Below are positions 23,453-35,565 of a stretch of 64,000 bases of DNA, piece by piece. How positions within the stretch are numbered: the stretch's first letter is position 1; the number at the start of each line of letters is the position of its first letter. The translations under genes and the position numbers were made by a program. The stretch comes from Tricholomella constricta. Taxonomy: Eukaryota > Basidiomycota > Agaricomycetes > Agaricales > Lyophyllaceae. Location: contig JAACJP010000004.1 of the NCBI GenBank assembly GCA_013368375.1, positions 1,860,001 to 1,924,000 on the forward strand, read 5' to 3'. A model generated the notes under the pieces. It was not told where the DNA came from. It did not search any database and worked only from the letters and a program-made list of their open reading frames with translations.

Positions 23453-26400
23453 CTAGATGTTTGAAAGCAGAGGGGATACCGCGCGACGGCTTTGAAGGGT
23501 AAGAATTGCGGCGTTCTGGGCTGCAAACATCGCGTCGCTCAATTTTTTCGGATCGTGAAAGGCATCAGGGTGTTGTAAGATATTCGCAAGGAGTGCCCCA
23601 ACGAACGAGTCACCAGCTCCGGTGACGTTTAAGACCTCTTCAATAGGGTGTGGTGGAAAATGTTGTAGAACGATAACCTCGTTAGATTTTCCGCGAGCAA
23701 TTATCGTTCGTTGCGAGGTTTGACTGTGTTTCACTGCCCACGGAGAGACCAGTACTTCTGGCTCCGAAACGCGCATCACGACGAGGACACCTTGTTCCCC
23801 GCACTTGATGACCAGGTGCTGGAAGAAAGGAAGGAGCTTAACCGCCATCTGGACGACTCCTTGTTCCAATAGGAATGAAAGATTGCCCTTCGAAGGATCC
23901 CCGTCAGAAACATTCTTTCTGGCAAGTTGTTCTAAATCTGCGCGGAACGCCGACCCAAGAGCTAGATTGTCGATCACATGCCACCAGGCGGGATGGGAGG
24001 TTAAATTGAGTGTTTCTGCGCTGGAGAATAGCTGCGCAAGCTCTAGCATGTTAGGTGAGCTGAAAGCAATTGGAGCCTGGCTTGGGCGAATATCAAGGGA
24101 CGCAGCGATTGCGGGCAGAATGGCTGTGGATTTAACCACTGAAGTGGGTTCACTAAGAGGTGTTTTAGTGATTATTTTCAAACTTGTTCGACGCTTGACC
24201 TACAAGAATACTAATCATATTGATTGCGTTCTTAAGCTGGTCTGTTTAAGCAATGAATTTGTGAACGAACCTTTGATATCATTCTGAATACAGTGTTCAA
24301 CGACGTTTTTGATAGTGTCGGAAGATAAATTTCCGTCCAGAGCCACCAGCCGAGGCTGGTGCATTTGTACATGCGAGATGACCTGTGATGTGTGTGCATT
24401 GTCAGGAGCAGCTTTCTCGTCAAAAAAACATCAACGCAACGGTATAATCTTCGACTGTCGTTGTGATATTCATATCTGCAACACCACTAAGGAGGCCCCC
24501 ATGACTGTCAAGGACCATGTTGCAGACGGCTGTTCGCTTGTCACTTCGGATAAGACCATCCACCCTCATTCCAAGTTGGGCGGTTTCCTCGGCCAAGAGG
24601 CGCCCAAATGCATCGTCACCGATAGGCGATAGCAGCATGGAAGATAAATGTGGGGAATGAGATGACATCACCCGATGCGAAGCTTCTGCAATATTGCGTG
24701 CAACGCCACCTAGTGACAGGGTCACACTGCCAGGAGCCGTGGAATGCATTGCAAGAGACTTGCTGGTGTCTTCTTGAGCTTGAGCGGTAATGTCAACGGC
24801 AGCTGAACCAATTATTATCAGGTTGGCTGGAGGCTGATGAACTCTTAACTTCTCAAAATCTGAGAACAATAATATCAGACTGACAAGTGAAATTTTGGTC
24901 GCTGCCGTTGGAATGGCTGGGTGAGGAAAATACTGCATCGCATAGTGAAGCGTACACCAGCATTAGTTCGTGTAATGTATATCACTACTGGCTGGAGCCA
25001 TCTCTTACAGGTATGGTTGCAAGTTTTTGATACTCCACCGCGATTCTTCCGCCTGGTTCAAACTTGGTAAAGTATATTGAGATGCTGGGAAATATGTTGC
25101 TTACCAACAAGAGCAGTGTTCTCAAGAAGCGCAACGTTGGATGCGAGAGACGCACCTTGCGTCAGTTCTCCAATTCGTGCCAAGAGCCAAGGCGTCACTT
25201 CTTTGCCACGCTTGCTAACGCCATTTGCCTCGGATTCATTGACAGCTTGGTCGACTGCCTTTTGATTCAATATCCCAGCTGCCTCAAATTCAACCGGTAT
25301 CGGAACAGCAATCAAGGCGCCGTTATTCATTCCAAGCTGCCATTGCGTGTCTAAACGGGTCAATATCGATCAAAACGTGAACCAAACCCAAGGAAAGACG
25401 TATTGCGTACGTAGGATCTTAGCAGCAGTCATGGGATCAGTAACGTTCCAAGGTGCCTATGAAAATGTTGAGAAATGAGAGAAATATTTCTTGAGATCCG
25501 TACATTGAAGCCACTATGGCGGGAAAAGAATGCAGGGAATTCGCGCGAAGTTCCATAAGTCAACACGGGTACTCCAAGCGTTTCCTGGGGAGCGAATTCG
25601 GAAGAGGCCATCTTTGAAGGGTCCAACAGGTACTCACAAGATACTCCAGAGTTCTGTCACGAGAAATCAATTGGTGTGCCTACGGTCAACAAAAGTGCGC
25701 AGACCTTCCGATATCCAGGATTGATTTGACACCTGATGATACCAACCCCACAGGACAGCGGGTAAGCTCGTTTAGATCAGCAGAAACGTCCATGGCTATT
25801 GTTTTGCCTGTTCAAACAATTGAAAAGAATGTGTGACAGGATACTTACAATTCTCGCCGCCACGGTGAACCCCTCCTAGCCTAGCGTTGCTAAGTGTAAT
25901 TCAACATGACAACAAAGCAGGTTCATACCCGCCAGTAGCAAAGACCTAATTACATTAAGTATGCTAAATTACCACAGTGACATGAAATACCTTTATTCCA
26001 GCTAACGCCGCAAATATCAAAGTAGCGCTGCAAGTCGTCCCTACGTTTGGGCTGTCAAAACGCGTCTGGGTTTTGTAGATGAGATCGTCTCACCTCCGTC
26101 AGCCTTCAAGGCAATAGCGGGCCCGATATCACGGCGTGATATCTTGGCAGGATTGGTGTCCTTGCTTGCGAGTCGCTCGATGTCCTGCTTCTCCAAGCCA
26201 ATCTTGATCCGACCGCCAATCACCCCAATCGTGGCAGGAATGGATCCTGTAGACCTAATTATGGTCTCCAAAGACATTGCAAGCTTCAAATTGTCTGGAT
26301 AAGGGAAGCCATGGGTAACCACAGCCGTCTCAAGGGCTACAACAGGTCGATTTGTGGCAAGGCCGTGTTGAACTTCTGGGTGGATATCAATGGGCGCATC

Positions 26401-26499
26401 ACGTTCAAGGGCTGTACTGAGTAGGGAAAAGGTTCGAGCAGTTCGTGAGGCGAGAGTCCGGAGAGAAAGTTTTCGCGAGGTCCTAGGAACCACCGACAT
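23453..26499 (-). CDS. Bifunctional pseudouridine-5'-phosphate glycosidase / pfkB kinase
   Basis: Degrades pseudouridine in two steps: a PfkB kinase makes pseudouridine 5'-phosphate and a PsuG-type C-glycosidase cuts it to uracil and ribose 5-phosphate. The PsuG half is N-terminal: PVVALETAVVTHGFPYP, GVIGGRIKIGL, ISRRDIGPAIALK, TTCSATLIFAALAGIK, GVHRGGE, LVSSGVKSILDIGR, VPVLTYGTSREFPAFF, GMNNGALIAVPIP and VSKRGKEVTPWLLARI. The kinase half follows: ANLIIIGSAAVDITAQ, LSLGGVARNIAEASHRV and the catalytic GAGDSFVGALLANIL. The N terminus MSVVPRTSRKLSLRTLASRT is basic and Ser/Arg-rich, suggesting mitochondria. The gene is intron-rich, so exact splice sites were not all fixed. The fused order is known for fungal proteins. 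It starts 70 bp from the divergent MOCS2B gene. Confidence 0.9.
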
Positions 26500-26569
26500 G
26501 ACAGTCACCAAAAAGGACTTGTACACAAATATAAATACAATTGATCCCGGCGACGACCGGCCCGATCCA

Positions 26570-27256
26570 ATGTCCCTTTCACCGGCAACATCGATCGAGG
26601 CTCGCTTCACGATTCCACAAGGAGTTTGTGCTCTTTCTTACGCCGCACTCGACCCCGAACATATCATCAAGTCTGTTCAAGATGACAGTGCAGGCGCAGT
26701 TGCAGTTTTCATAGGTCAGTCCTAGCCGTGAACTTCATGTATCGAATCAAGCTCGACCAACTCTTGAATCAACTCTAGGCACGACGCGCAATTCATTCAA
26801 AGGTGTACAAGCTCTTATCCAGATGTAAAACAAACTTACACGATGCTAATGCTTTGTAGGAAAGGTGGTGACACGTTTGGAATACCAGGCATACACGAAG
26901 CTAGCCATCAAAACCATGGCAGATATTTTACGTGAAGCAGCGACTTCAGTATCGCGTTCAGCCCACCAGACATCTTTGCATGGAGTGCCGTCTCTCGTTA
27001 AGTGTGCAGTTCACCATCGACTTGGGACCGTTCCAGTCGGTGAGCCCTCTATTGGTACGAACGTTTTACAGGATATCTTACTATTATTGACGATGTAATT
27101 ATACTAGTGATCGCAGTATCGTCACCTCATAGGAAGGAGGCATTCGTTGCATGTGAATTCATCCTAGAAGGAGTCAAGCAAAAGGCCCAGATATGGAAGA
27201 GGGAATATTATGAGGGTGAGCAAGAGGATGAAGCGGAATGGAAGGCAAACGAATGA
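26570..27256 (+). CDS. MOCS2B: Molybdopterin synthase catalytic (large) subunit
   Basis: Converts precursor Z (cPMP) to molybdopterin using sulfur from the small subunit MOCS2A; cytosolic. Four exons (26570-26714, 26779-26802, 26860-27054, 27108-27256) encode 170 residues. MoaE-family features: DSAGAVAVFIGTTRNSFKGK, LEYQAYTKLAIKTM, the conserved VHHRLGTVPVGEPSIVIAV, SSPHRKEAFVACEFILEGVK and the active-site lysine region VKQKAQIWKREYYEG. Exon 2 is only 24 nt. Molybdopterin is needed by nitrate reductase and sulfite oxidase, neither of which is nearby. Confidence 0.93.
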
Positions 27257-27497
27257 ATTGGTTGGAGAGGCGTTTTTCTAAAAGAAACGTGTTTATTGGT
27301 TTGTGAGAAGTCACGCCGTTCTCCTTGGTCCAGCTTTATGTTTCCGAGTTCGCCTCCTGTTTTCCACAAGATGTTAGCACCGGGAAACGCCATGACAAGG
27401 TTCAGACGGAGCAGAGCTTGCACACGAGGCATCACAGCACGAGGCAACGTTACTCTCCCTTGTGTCTGATATGGCGTCTAACTCATCGTAGCCCCTG

Positions 27498-30377
27498 ATG
27501 CCGACCGATCTCGAGATCCAACGATTGGGCGATGAGCTGGGCTATTTCTCTACAGATTTATCGCCAGTCAACACGCCTTCAAATTGGCTATGTGCAAACA
27601 TCGACAGTATAGAGTCGACCTGGGAGAAGGTTCCAGATCTCTCAAAGAATGACCTTATAGGTTTAAAGAAACTGATGTATCCTGTGAGCCCGCATCTGTG
27701 ATGCAATTTACGATTCTCTCCAACTGATGAATATCGTCCTTTTCATACTCTAGCGTCTCTTTGCATATACCCTGGCTTATCTACAGTCGTATGCCCCTGA
27801 TAAGTGAGTCTTCACACTTCAGTACAAACCGTTGCTTTAGACCTTCCGATCATCAGAATCTTGGATTTCCACGCTACTCTTGCTCAATGGATTCACTTTG
27901 ACGAACTTACACTATTGCGATATCATCGATCTATCAAAGAAACATTATGGGCCTTTCAGAATCGAATTGTGCGCCTGACAAACTATCTATTGAAAGTGTT
28001 GACCGAATGTATATGATAGCGATCCATAGCCAGCCCTGACATAGGCTTTCCCAAGAAAAATCTATTGCAACTTGATGTCATGAGCATCGCCACTCGAATA
28101 TTGGCTATAGTCAGGGACGCTCAGCGCAAACGATTACTTCTGGGCCAGCAGGGACACGATGCCCAAACACTGCTTGATCTTCTTCAAGGAGTATGTAAAA
28201 TGCTCTCCTTCTCTGGCGATATTTACGCATCTGATCTTCAGATTCTCGACATTTCGGATCTTGATATTGTTCGACCGGCCATATGGAGAGTTACTTTAGA
28301 ATTGTCGAAGAAATCTGAGCTATATCCAAGGTCTCTTATTCTCCATGATGTTCTCCCTCGAGGCACGGAGTCGGTCACTGGTGGAAGCTTTGGCGACATC
28401 TGGGAAGGTACTTATCATGGAGATGCCGTTGCTATCAAGGTTATGAAAGTCGACTTCACATACATCAATGGACATGCCAAGCTGCATGCCAAGGTGTGCA
28501 GAGAATCCTTGACTGCCTGTTCTACTGGTTTCATCTTAATCTTGATAGACGTTCTGCAAGGAAGCAATTGTTTGGAGGCAGCTGCATCATCCATATTTGC
28601 TCCCGTTTTACGGCGTGTATGAGTGGCCTGGCGAACTGTCGAGCCGTTTGTGTCTGGTCTCTCCGTGGATGAATAATGGGAACGTCCTTCAATATCTCAA
28701 GGTCACACCAGATGCCGACCGAGTATCTCTTGTGCGTCTTTATAGGATGACTATTTCGCACATGACCTGTAACAATATGGCAGATTTTGGATGTTGCTCG
28801 AGGATTAAACTATCTTCATACCTTTGACCCACCGGTAATCCATGGCGACTTGAGAGGCGTGAGTCATCAATCTGCTAAACCAGCGCTTATATATTGAAGA
28901 CTATCTAGACAAACATTCTTGTCACCAGTGAGCATCATGCCTGCATTGCAGACTTTGGATTATCCAGCTTGGTCCGCGACTCGATGATTCCGTTCACACC
29001 AAATTCGAGTGCTTACCAGTGCACCAATATACTATGGCTTGCGCCTGAATTCTTTCAATACAATGAACATGGAAATGAACTACCGCGTCAGAGTTTGGCT
29101 ACCGACATATACTCATTCGGATGTCTCTGTTACGAAGTGGGTATTCGCATTGTATCTCTATTACTCCAGTGAAGTCTCACGAAGTGGCAGATTTTTGCGG
29201 GACATCCACGCTTTTCCGATCGTTGTACTCCTTATTATTATCCAGCCATCACTGCGATCACTAAAGGCGACCTACCCGTTAAACCATCTCATCAAGCGCT
29301 GGATGGTGTGATTTGGGATTTAATGGTCAAATGCTGGACCCAAATCGCTGCATCGCGGCCTACAGCCGGTGAAGTTGTTCAATGCCTTCTATCCCATCGA
29401 GCTGCCGTCGATTTCTCCCACGCATTTTCTGCCGATAGCCAGCAATCTCTTGTCGAAAAACCTTTATCTCTACCTCCAGCGATGCCGGGAAAGTCTATGA
29501 CAATGCAGGATATCATCATCGCGTGAGTTCCTGGCGTCATCTTTCGCGATTGAGGTTGAATAGACGTATCACAGCCTGGTAGGACCAACGGGCTCTGGTA
29601 AAAGCACGGTAAGTGAACCTTCGCTCTACCCGGAAGCCGATATCAAACTGATATACGATGACGCAGTTCATCAATGTCGCCACGAGGCAATCTTCCGTCG
29701 TCGTCAGTGATGACTTGGAGTCGTGCACACAAGATGTGCAGGCTGTCAGCTATCCCCACCCTGACGCCAGCGGGCGCAACGTCATCTTCGTCGACACTCC
29801 TGGCTTTGATGATACGGAAAGGACCGATTTTCAGGTTCTCGAACTAATCGCCACCTGGATGAAAGAAACGCAAGTACTCTTTTTACAAACACTTTCAACA
29901 GTCTAACGCTCCTCTAGTTACCAGGAGCATATCACTTTGACAGGTCTCCTTTTCTTCCATCGAATCACGGATTCCAGAATGCGCGGAACTCCGCTCCGAA
30001 ACTTGACCATGTTCGAAGCATTGTGCGGCAAAGATGCTCTTGAAAATGTGGTTCTGACAACGACAAGGTGGGATGAAGTACAGGAATCTACAGGCGCTCC
30101 TCGAGAAGAACAAATTCTGAACGACTTTTGGAAACCCTTGATGGGGAAGGAATGCAAGACAGCTCGTTTCAATAACACTCACACATCTGCCTGGAACGTC
30201 ATCGACCTGTTCAATATCAACTCTCCTCACGTCCTTCTAATCCAAAAGGAGATGGTTGTTGATCAAAAGGACATCAAAGCCACAGCGGCCTTCATGGCCC
30301 TCGTTCGTTGGTGGGAGGCTGTAAGGGAGGCTGTAGTTTCAAAGCTCAAACGCAAATGGAGGAAGAGAAAATTGTGA
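27498..30377 (+). CDS. TKL-type protein kinase fused to AIG1-like G-domain protein
   Basis: An N-terminal helical region (DVMSIATRILAIVRDAQRK, LLDLLQGVCKML) precedes a kinase domain: G-loop VTGGSFGDIWEGTYHGDAV, AIKVMK, catalytic loop VIHGDLRG-TNILV, IADFGLSSLV, LAPEFF and a lobe ending SRPTAGEVVQCLL. The kinase resembles agaricomycete TKL/tyrosine-kinase-like enzymes. The frame then reads QDIIIA, and a 52-nt GT-AG intron (29523-29574) joins it to LVGPTGSGKST, making a continuous beta-1 strand and P-loop. The G domain continues with FVDTPGFDDTE, LTGLLFFHRITDSRM, NVVLTTTRWDEV and a basic tail KRKWRKRKL. No ATG exists between the kinase and the P-loop, so two separate genes are unlikely. Several small introns in the kinase part were not placed exactly. 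Substrates and role are unknown. Confidence 0.75.
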
Positions 30378-30589
30378 TATAGAGGAGTTGAGCTTTGTGC
30401 AATTCTATGAGTCCCTCTTTTCAATAATACATACATCGACTGAGGTTTGACGGGAGTATGGCCACGAGGCTCTGGCGTGGTTAATCTCGCACGTACCTTA
30501 CCATTCCTTTGACATGCAGCAAGGTCATGTTCTGAGCCATAAAATGACTTCTACGCGCTGCCTCTCCCCATCAATTATTCCACGTCGCC

Positions 30590-31733
30590 ATGAAATCCCC
30601 CAAGGCTCAAGAATCCAGTCCCAGGAAGACTTGGAAAGGAAAGAGCATCATGCAGAAAGATGATAATATCATGCTAAATGCCAGAGACACGGATATCGTC
30701 ATTCCGTAAGTTCGCCCATTTTGTCAACATTTTGATTGACATCAGGCATGTCAGTGTCATGGGCCCGACCGGAGTGGGGAAAAGCACTGTAGGATCGTCT
30801 CGTTATGAAAATATATTGGTTGGTTGACAGACATGCGATAGTTCCTCAACACAGTGATCGGGGATACCAAAATCGAGGACGGGAATACCAGCGCACCCGT
30901 TGGGCATGGCTTGAATTCTCATACACAAAAGATCGAACACTTTGCCATCAGACACCCAAGGGACCCAGAACGTCGCCTCGTCTTCGTTGACACTCCCGGT
31001 TTCGATGACACGTATATCGATGACTCAGAGATACTGAGACGCATCGCTGTGTGGCTGGCAAAATCGTAAGGACGCTTTATATTAGAACATTATCGGATTC
31101 GAACGTTCACCTTCATATCACAGGTATAGCGATAACATGAAACTTGCAGGAGTGGTCTACCTTCACGAGATCTCGCAGCCTCGCATGATGGGGGCACCGC
31201 GCAGAAACCTCGAGATGTTTCGTGAACTTTGTGGTGACAAGGCGGTCAGGAACGTTGTCCTTGCGACGACGAAATGGGGCGATGTCACCGGAGAAGTAGG
31301 CGAAAAGCGCGAGCAACAACTGCGCGACAAATACTGGGGCCATATGCTGAAGCTCGAGTCCAAGATGTTCCGGTTCCACCTAGAAGAGCACTCGGCCTGG
31401 AATATTGTCAATCACATTCTCAACAACGAGGCCGTGGACGCGCTTCTGATCCAACAGGAGCTAGTCGAGTTTCAGAAAATCATCCCGGAAACGAAAGCAG
31501 GACGCGCTTTGCGAGCCACGCTCATAGAGTTACTTGCGAGCCAGGAAGAGGTAGCGGTGAAGCTGAAACAAAGCAGCGATGCGCAGGGGGATGAACGATT
31601 ACGACAGTCGTTGGAGGAAACGCAGACGAAAATCCAAACAATTATTAAGCAAATCCGACAGTTGAAGGTCCCACTCACGAGGCGAATCTTGTTATTCCTG
31701 AGTTTCAAAGCTGTGAGTCTGCCTCTTCGCTAG
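30590..31733 (+). CDS. AIG1/GIMAP-like G-domain protein, paralogue of the preceding gene
   Basis: A P-loop NTPase without a kinase domain. Exons begin 30590-30705 and 30755-30788; a third starts at 30842. The sequence reads TDIVIPVMGPTGVGKST, FLNTVIGDTK, a switch motif VFVDTPGFDDTYID, LAGVVYLHEISQPRMMG, NVVLATTKWGDV and a coiled-coil tail (LRQSLEETQTKIQTIIKQIR). The first two introns fall at the same positions and phases as in the upstream gene, and the exon carrying the P-loop is 34 nt in both. These G proteins are abundant in agaricomycetes, with unknown function. The C terminus is uncertain: read-through ends VSLPLR at 31733, while splicing a last intron would end after FKA with a stop at 31760-31762. 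Confidence 0.83.
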
Positions 31734-31762
31734 TACATGTCGTGCTCATCGGCCTCTAGTGA

Positions 31763-32187
31763 GCGTTCCGTCCAAGGGAGCAATATTATTATGATTAGGC
31801 GCACTAGCGTTACTATGTAAGGCTTTTTATCTGACTTCGAGGCACCTTGCTTCCAATAAATATTCAAGAGTTGGAGGGACAGACTAGCGTAGAAGCGTTA
31901 TTTGAGTTGGGAGTAAGAAGCAATTCCATAGGCCTCTAGCCCCTACTGGTAAGAACATTATACAGGGTGATATAGTATATGTAACTTCCCAAGGCCTTTG
32001 AAGTGTTTTACATTGCCCTGTATATATAAGAATAGGGCGCTAAAAACTTAGGACACTATGGCAACACCTACCTGCAACTGGTTGCAAAAATTTAATAGTA
32101 AAAAATGGCGGCCAAGGTAGTATGCAATAAGGGCACATATGTAGAGAAACCCTTCGTCTGATAGCCTGATATCAAGGCATCATGTCA
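31763..32187. other. AT-rich intergenic region
   Basis: About 425 bp between the G-domain gene and the 3' end of the ICE2-like gene on the other strand. It is AT-rich with short unrelated open frames. I see no gene, RNA or clear repeat. Confidence 0.4.
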
Positions 32188-33635
32188 TTAATCAACCTTC
32201 CAATCCTTCGTAGCAACATCATCTTCTGAGCTCACAAGGAGCTCGACAGACCAGATGACAAGCGTCAGGAAAATGTTCATCCACCGCCACCATATCTGTG
32301 ACGAGTGATCCAACACTGTTCACTAGGGTCAGAATCACAGGATAACACATAGGTGACTGACTCACAGAGAAGATGCGAGTATACAGTGACAAAGATGAAT
32401 TGGCGATAAGTAAGAAGAATCCGGGTCAAGTTAGATGTCTGCATATTAAATTAGTGACATTCTGGCAAGCTCACGGAAGATTATATTACCGGTCGATCCT
32501 CCCAGCCATCGTGAACACCGTCTTCGGATTCCCAGCTGTCAGCCCCGATTGTAGGCAAGATTCGAGAAGCGAAATGGAGGATGGCAAGGCGATAGAGGAG
32601 GGCGAATAAAACTGGCTTTGGGAGTGTGTTTATCACAAAGTTCAGTAACGCTTGGAAATGAGGAAGGATGTTCGGGAGCAGAGGAGCGCTACATATTGCC
32701 TGATTAGATGCGCAAAAATTAATTGTGAAAACAAAGCGTACTATGATGATGCGGGATCAGTGAAGGATTCCTGGTCAAACCCGCAAAGCCAAACATTGTA
32801 TGCGATGAAAATGGCAAGACCCGAGGATTCGATGATATTCGTCCGTCTCATCACAAAGCCAATGAAAGTGAGGAAAAGGAAGGCCGTGATTGCCACACCC
32901 AAGAGGGTGGACGATAAAGGAGATGACGCGGCGGCAGGGTACGACTATGAAACAAAGGGAAATGGGCTAAGCTTAGATACAAACAGCATGAAATCGAGAT
33001 CACGCACCACGACAATCCACCACGCGGACACCACATAAGCAATAGCGGAGCCAATGAGAAGAGCGAACTGATAGGCTTCTCCTTCGGTGACGAGACGCTT
33101 GCCCTCCTGTCCAAGTTTCTGAACAACGAGCAAGCTCGAGAGACCTTCCATGGCAATAAACACGGGGCCCGAGAATGTAAGAGCAGTACCCCACCAGTCG
33201 GCAGCTGTGATGAGCCAAGGGTGGACGGAGGATGAGAAGGCATTGAAGCAAACGAGGAGCAGAAAGGGATGCATTGGAACTTGCAGGACAGACAAGGCGT
33301 CAGAGCCCCATAATAGGATGAGAGTTCCATGTATGAGTGAGTGTATGGATAGGAGGAGAGATAACAGCAAGAAAGCTTGAGTGGAAAGGGTGGCCAAGGT
33401 CAATGGAAGAAAAATGAGGATCTGCAGGACTGTAGAGAGTCTGTGGAGTGTATTAGTGGGAAAGGAGGGGAGACTGAGACGAGACCAACCTAGCAGTATG
33501 GGAGAGGGCACTCCAGAGAAACCATGGGGTGAGCATGGGCAGAGGAGAGAGCCCGATGTCGCTGGTCCCAGTCGTCGTCGCAGGAGTACATGCACCCGTC
33601 TGTGACTCCGTGACAAGTCGTGTTTCGTCACGCAT
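32188..33635 (-). CDS. ICE2: ICE2-like endoplasmic reticulum membrane protein
   Basis: Polytopic ER membrane protein; yeast Ice2 supports cortical ER inheritance and ER-lipid droplet exchange. The start at 33635 (MRDETRLVTESQTG) leads through an intron to RLSTVLQILIFLPLTLATLS. Hydrophobic segments follow: TQAFLLLSLLLSIHSLIHGT, MHPFLLLVCFNAFSS, the family-typical MEGLSSLLVVQKLGQEGKRL, FALLIGSAIAYVVSAWWIVV, and after another intron LLGVAITAFLFLTFIGFVMR, RRTNIIESSGLAIFIAYNVW, then LPHFQALLNFVINTLPKPV. The last exon reads WWRWMNIFLTLVIWSVELLV and ends TKDWKVD. About six introns are implied and not all were fixed exactly. Confidence 0.8.
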
Positions 33636-33740
33636 CTGTATACCGATTTAAGGACAGCAAAACGTATATTATACATGCACAATATTATGTTTACACAACT
33701 AGTAGAGCTCCAAACCAGTCTTCAAGTCAAATGAAAACCT

Positions 33741-35366
33741 CTAGCAACAATGGACACCTACAGGTCGTCCGATCGCAGAAGGTTTGTCGATGGAGCTGAT
33801 ATTTGTGCGCGGGATCAGGAGGCCCTTTTCTCGGGCAAATTCTGTTGCCCGAGCAGATGCGCCAGGGCCAGAGGGCGGGACGTAGAATTTGTCGATAATA
33901 GGGATTTGTAGCAAGTTCATCTTCGGAGTGATGATGACCATGTTATTCGTCTTGATTTCCATCCAGTCAGCTGTCAAATGTTATACGCTATATCAGCGTC
34001 GAGGAAACCATACATGAAGACTTCACACCTCGTTCAAAAGTCAGAGGTTCACTGGCAATCTATATATAGAATGAGTGTAGGAAGCCATAGATGACTTCAT
34101 GCAACGCACCATGATGATATTTTCCCGCCTGTCAGCCTTTGACATTTTGTAATGCCCTCCGTCGGCGTACTCGCTAAAGGTTGTGCCTGAAGAGAACCAC
34201 TAATACGAAGGTCAGGTAGCAGCAATGACTATATGGCCTACGACGTACTAGGGATGCTGCCTCGTCCTTTCTAGAGGATATGTATCGCGTGGCTACAACG
34301 CTTTCCCCATCGGTGACACAGAAGTTCATCAGACTTGGCTAGTATTGATTAGTAGGTGAGATTGATGGTTCAGAAAGACATTCTTACTTCAGTAATCCCA
34401 GCTTCTTCTGCGAGTGTATTGAGATGAGCGATGGTCTCCAGCATCGCTCTGCGTAACATATCCGGGGTGAACGACCGTGCATTGGGATCCTCGAGCTACG
34501 ACAAGATCAACATGTGACCGACACATTGCGCGATGTTACTTACCTTTGAGAGGAATAGTGCGAATGCCCATTCTGAATCTACGTGCGAAAACTCAGGTTC
34601 TGTTTATGAAACCCGTTTGCTGGATGAACGAACCTGTGTTCCCTTGAACCATGTTGAAGGCAACGTCCGGAAGGCTCTTTTGTAACTTGCGCTTGACTAG
34701 ATGGAAATCGGCGATGCCGCCGTTGTGCATAAACTGTTAGGCGTCAGGCGGTTTTGTGCAAACCAGGTGGATGGTGAACGGACCATGAGTTTCCCATGGA
34801 CGAAGGGATGACAATTGTCCAATGATAAGGATCCCGCAGTAGTAGCCCGAACATGACCACTATATTAGGGATCAAAACAGAGCATGAGAACGAGAAAGTT
34901 ATGAATAACGCACAACACCATTGGCGATTTGATCTTCTCCGCTAACCTCGTCAAATTGACATTGTTCCAAGCCTAAGGTGCGAAGGTAATGAGGACTTAA
35001 TCATTGATAACTCGTGAGTTGCTGACCGGTGTGACGGAGGTGAATATGCATGGTTGGCTACCGAGTTCTTCGTCGTAAACAGAGTCATACCACCCTACAG
35101 ATGCATGACATTAACGCTGGCTCAGCAAGGCTCGAAATATAACACACCGACACCGAACCCATCCCCATTCATTGGTCTCCGTCGATCGATACGAAGGCGA
35201 GAGTCAAATGCTTGGTTAATGATAGAATGACATGGTCTTGTTAAAAGCTGAACAATCCACGAGAATGAGCTACGCGGACTTTGTGCGGCTGGTCATGCAT
35301 GCCAGGATAACTTACATGAGACAACTGGACAGGCGATGTTCCTTTGTAAATCACGAAACGGCACAT
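33741..35366 (-). CDS. DUG3: Class II glutamine amidotransferase, DUG3-like
   Basis: An Ntn-type glutamine amidotransferase; yeast Dug3 works with Dug1/Dug2 in glutathione degradation. The protein starts MCRFVIYKGTSPVQLSH, so Cys2 becomes the N-terminal nucleophile after Met removal. Further landmarks read through many short exons: RPCHSIINQAFDSRLR, PMNGDGFGVGWYD, FAHVRATTAGSLSLDNCHPF, VHGKLMFMHNGGIADF, NTDSEWAFALFLSKLEDP, FCVTDGESVVATRYIS and MVASEPLTFERADWMEI, ending with NNMVIITPKMNLLQIPII. The gene has roughly ten introns, far more than its neighbours, so individual sites are approximate. It lies downstream of AGM1 on the same strand. Confidence 0.85.
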
Positions 35367-35565
35367 TGAAGGACACGAGAGTGATGGTATGGGTATGAGA
35401 TGAAGAACAAGAATGAAAGGCGGTATGAAGTCGTGTGTCAGTTTATTGACTCGATCATTGAAAATGTGATGACAACGTGTAAATGGAAGTGTGTACTGTA
35501 AATGTACTATGTAGGAAAAACATGGAGTGGCATCTTAACTGACTTGAACTGACCACGACTATAGT

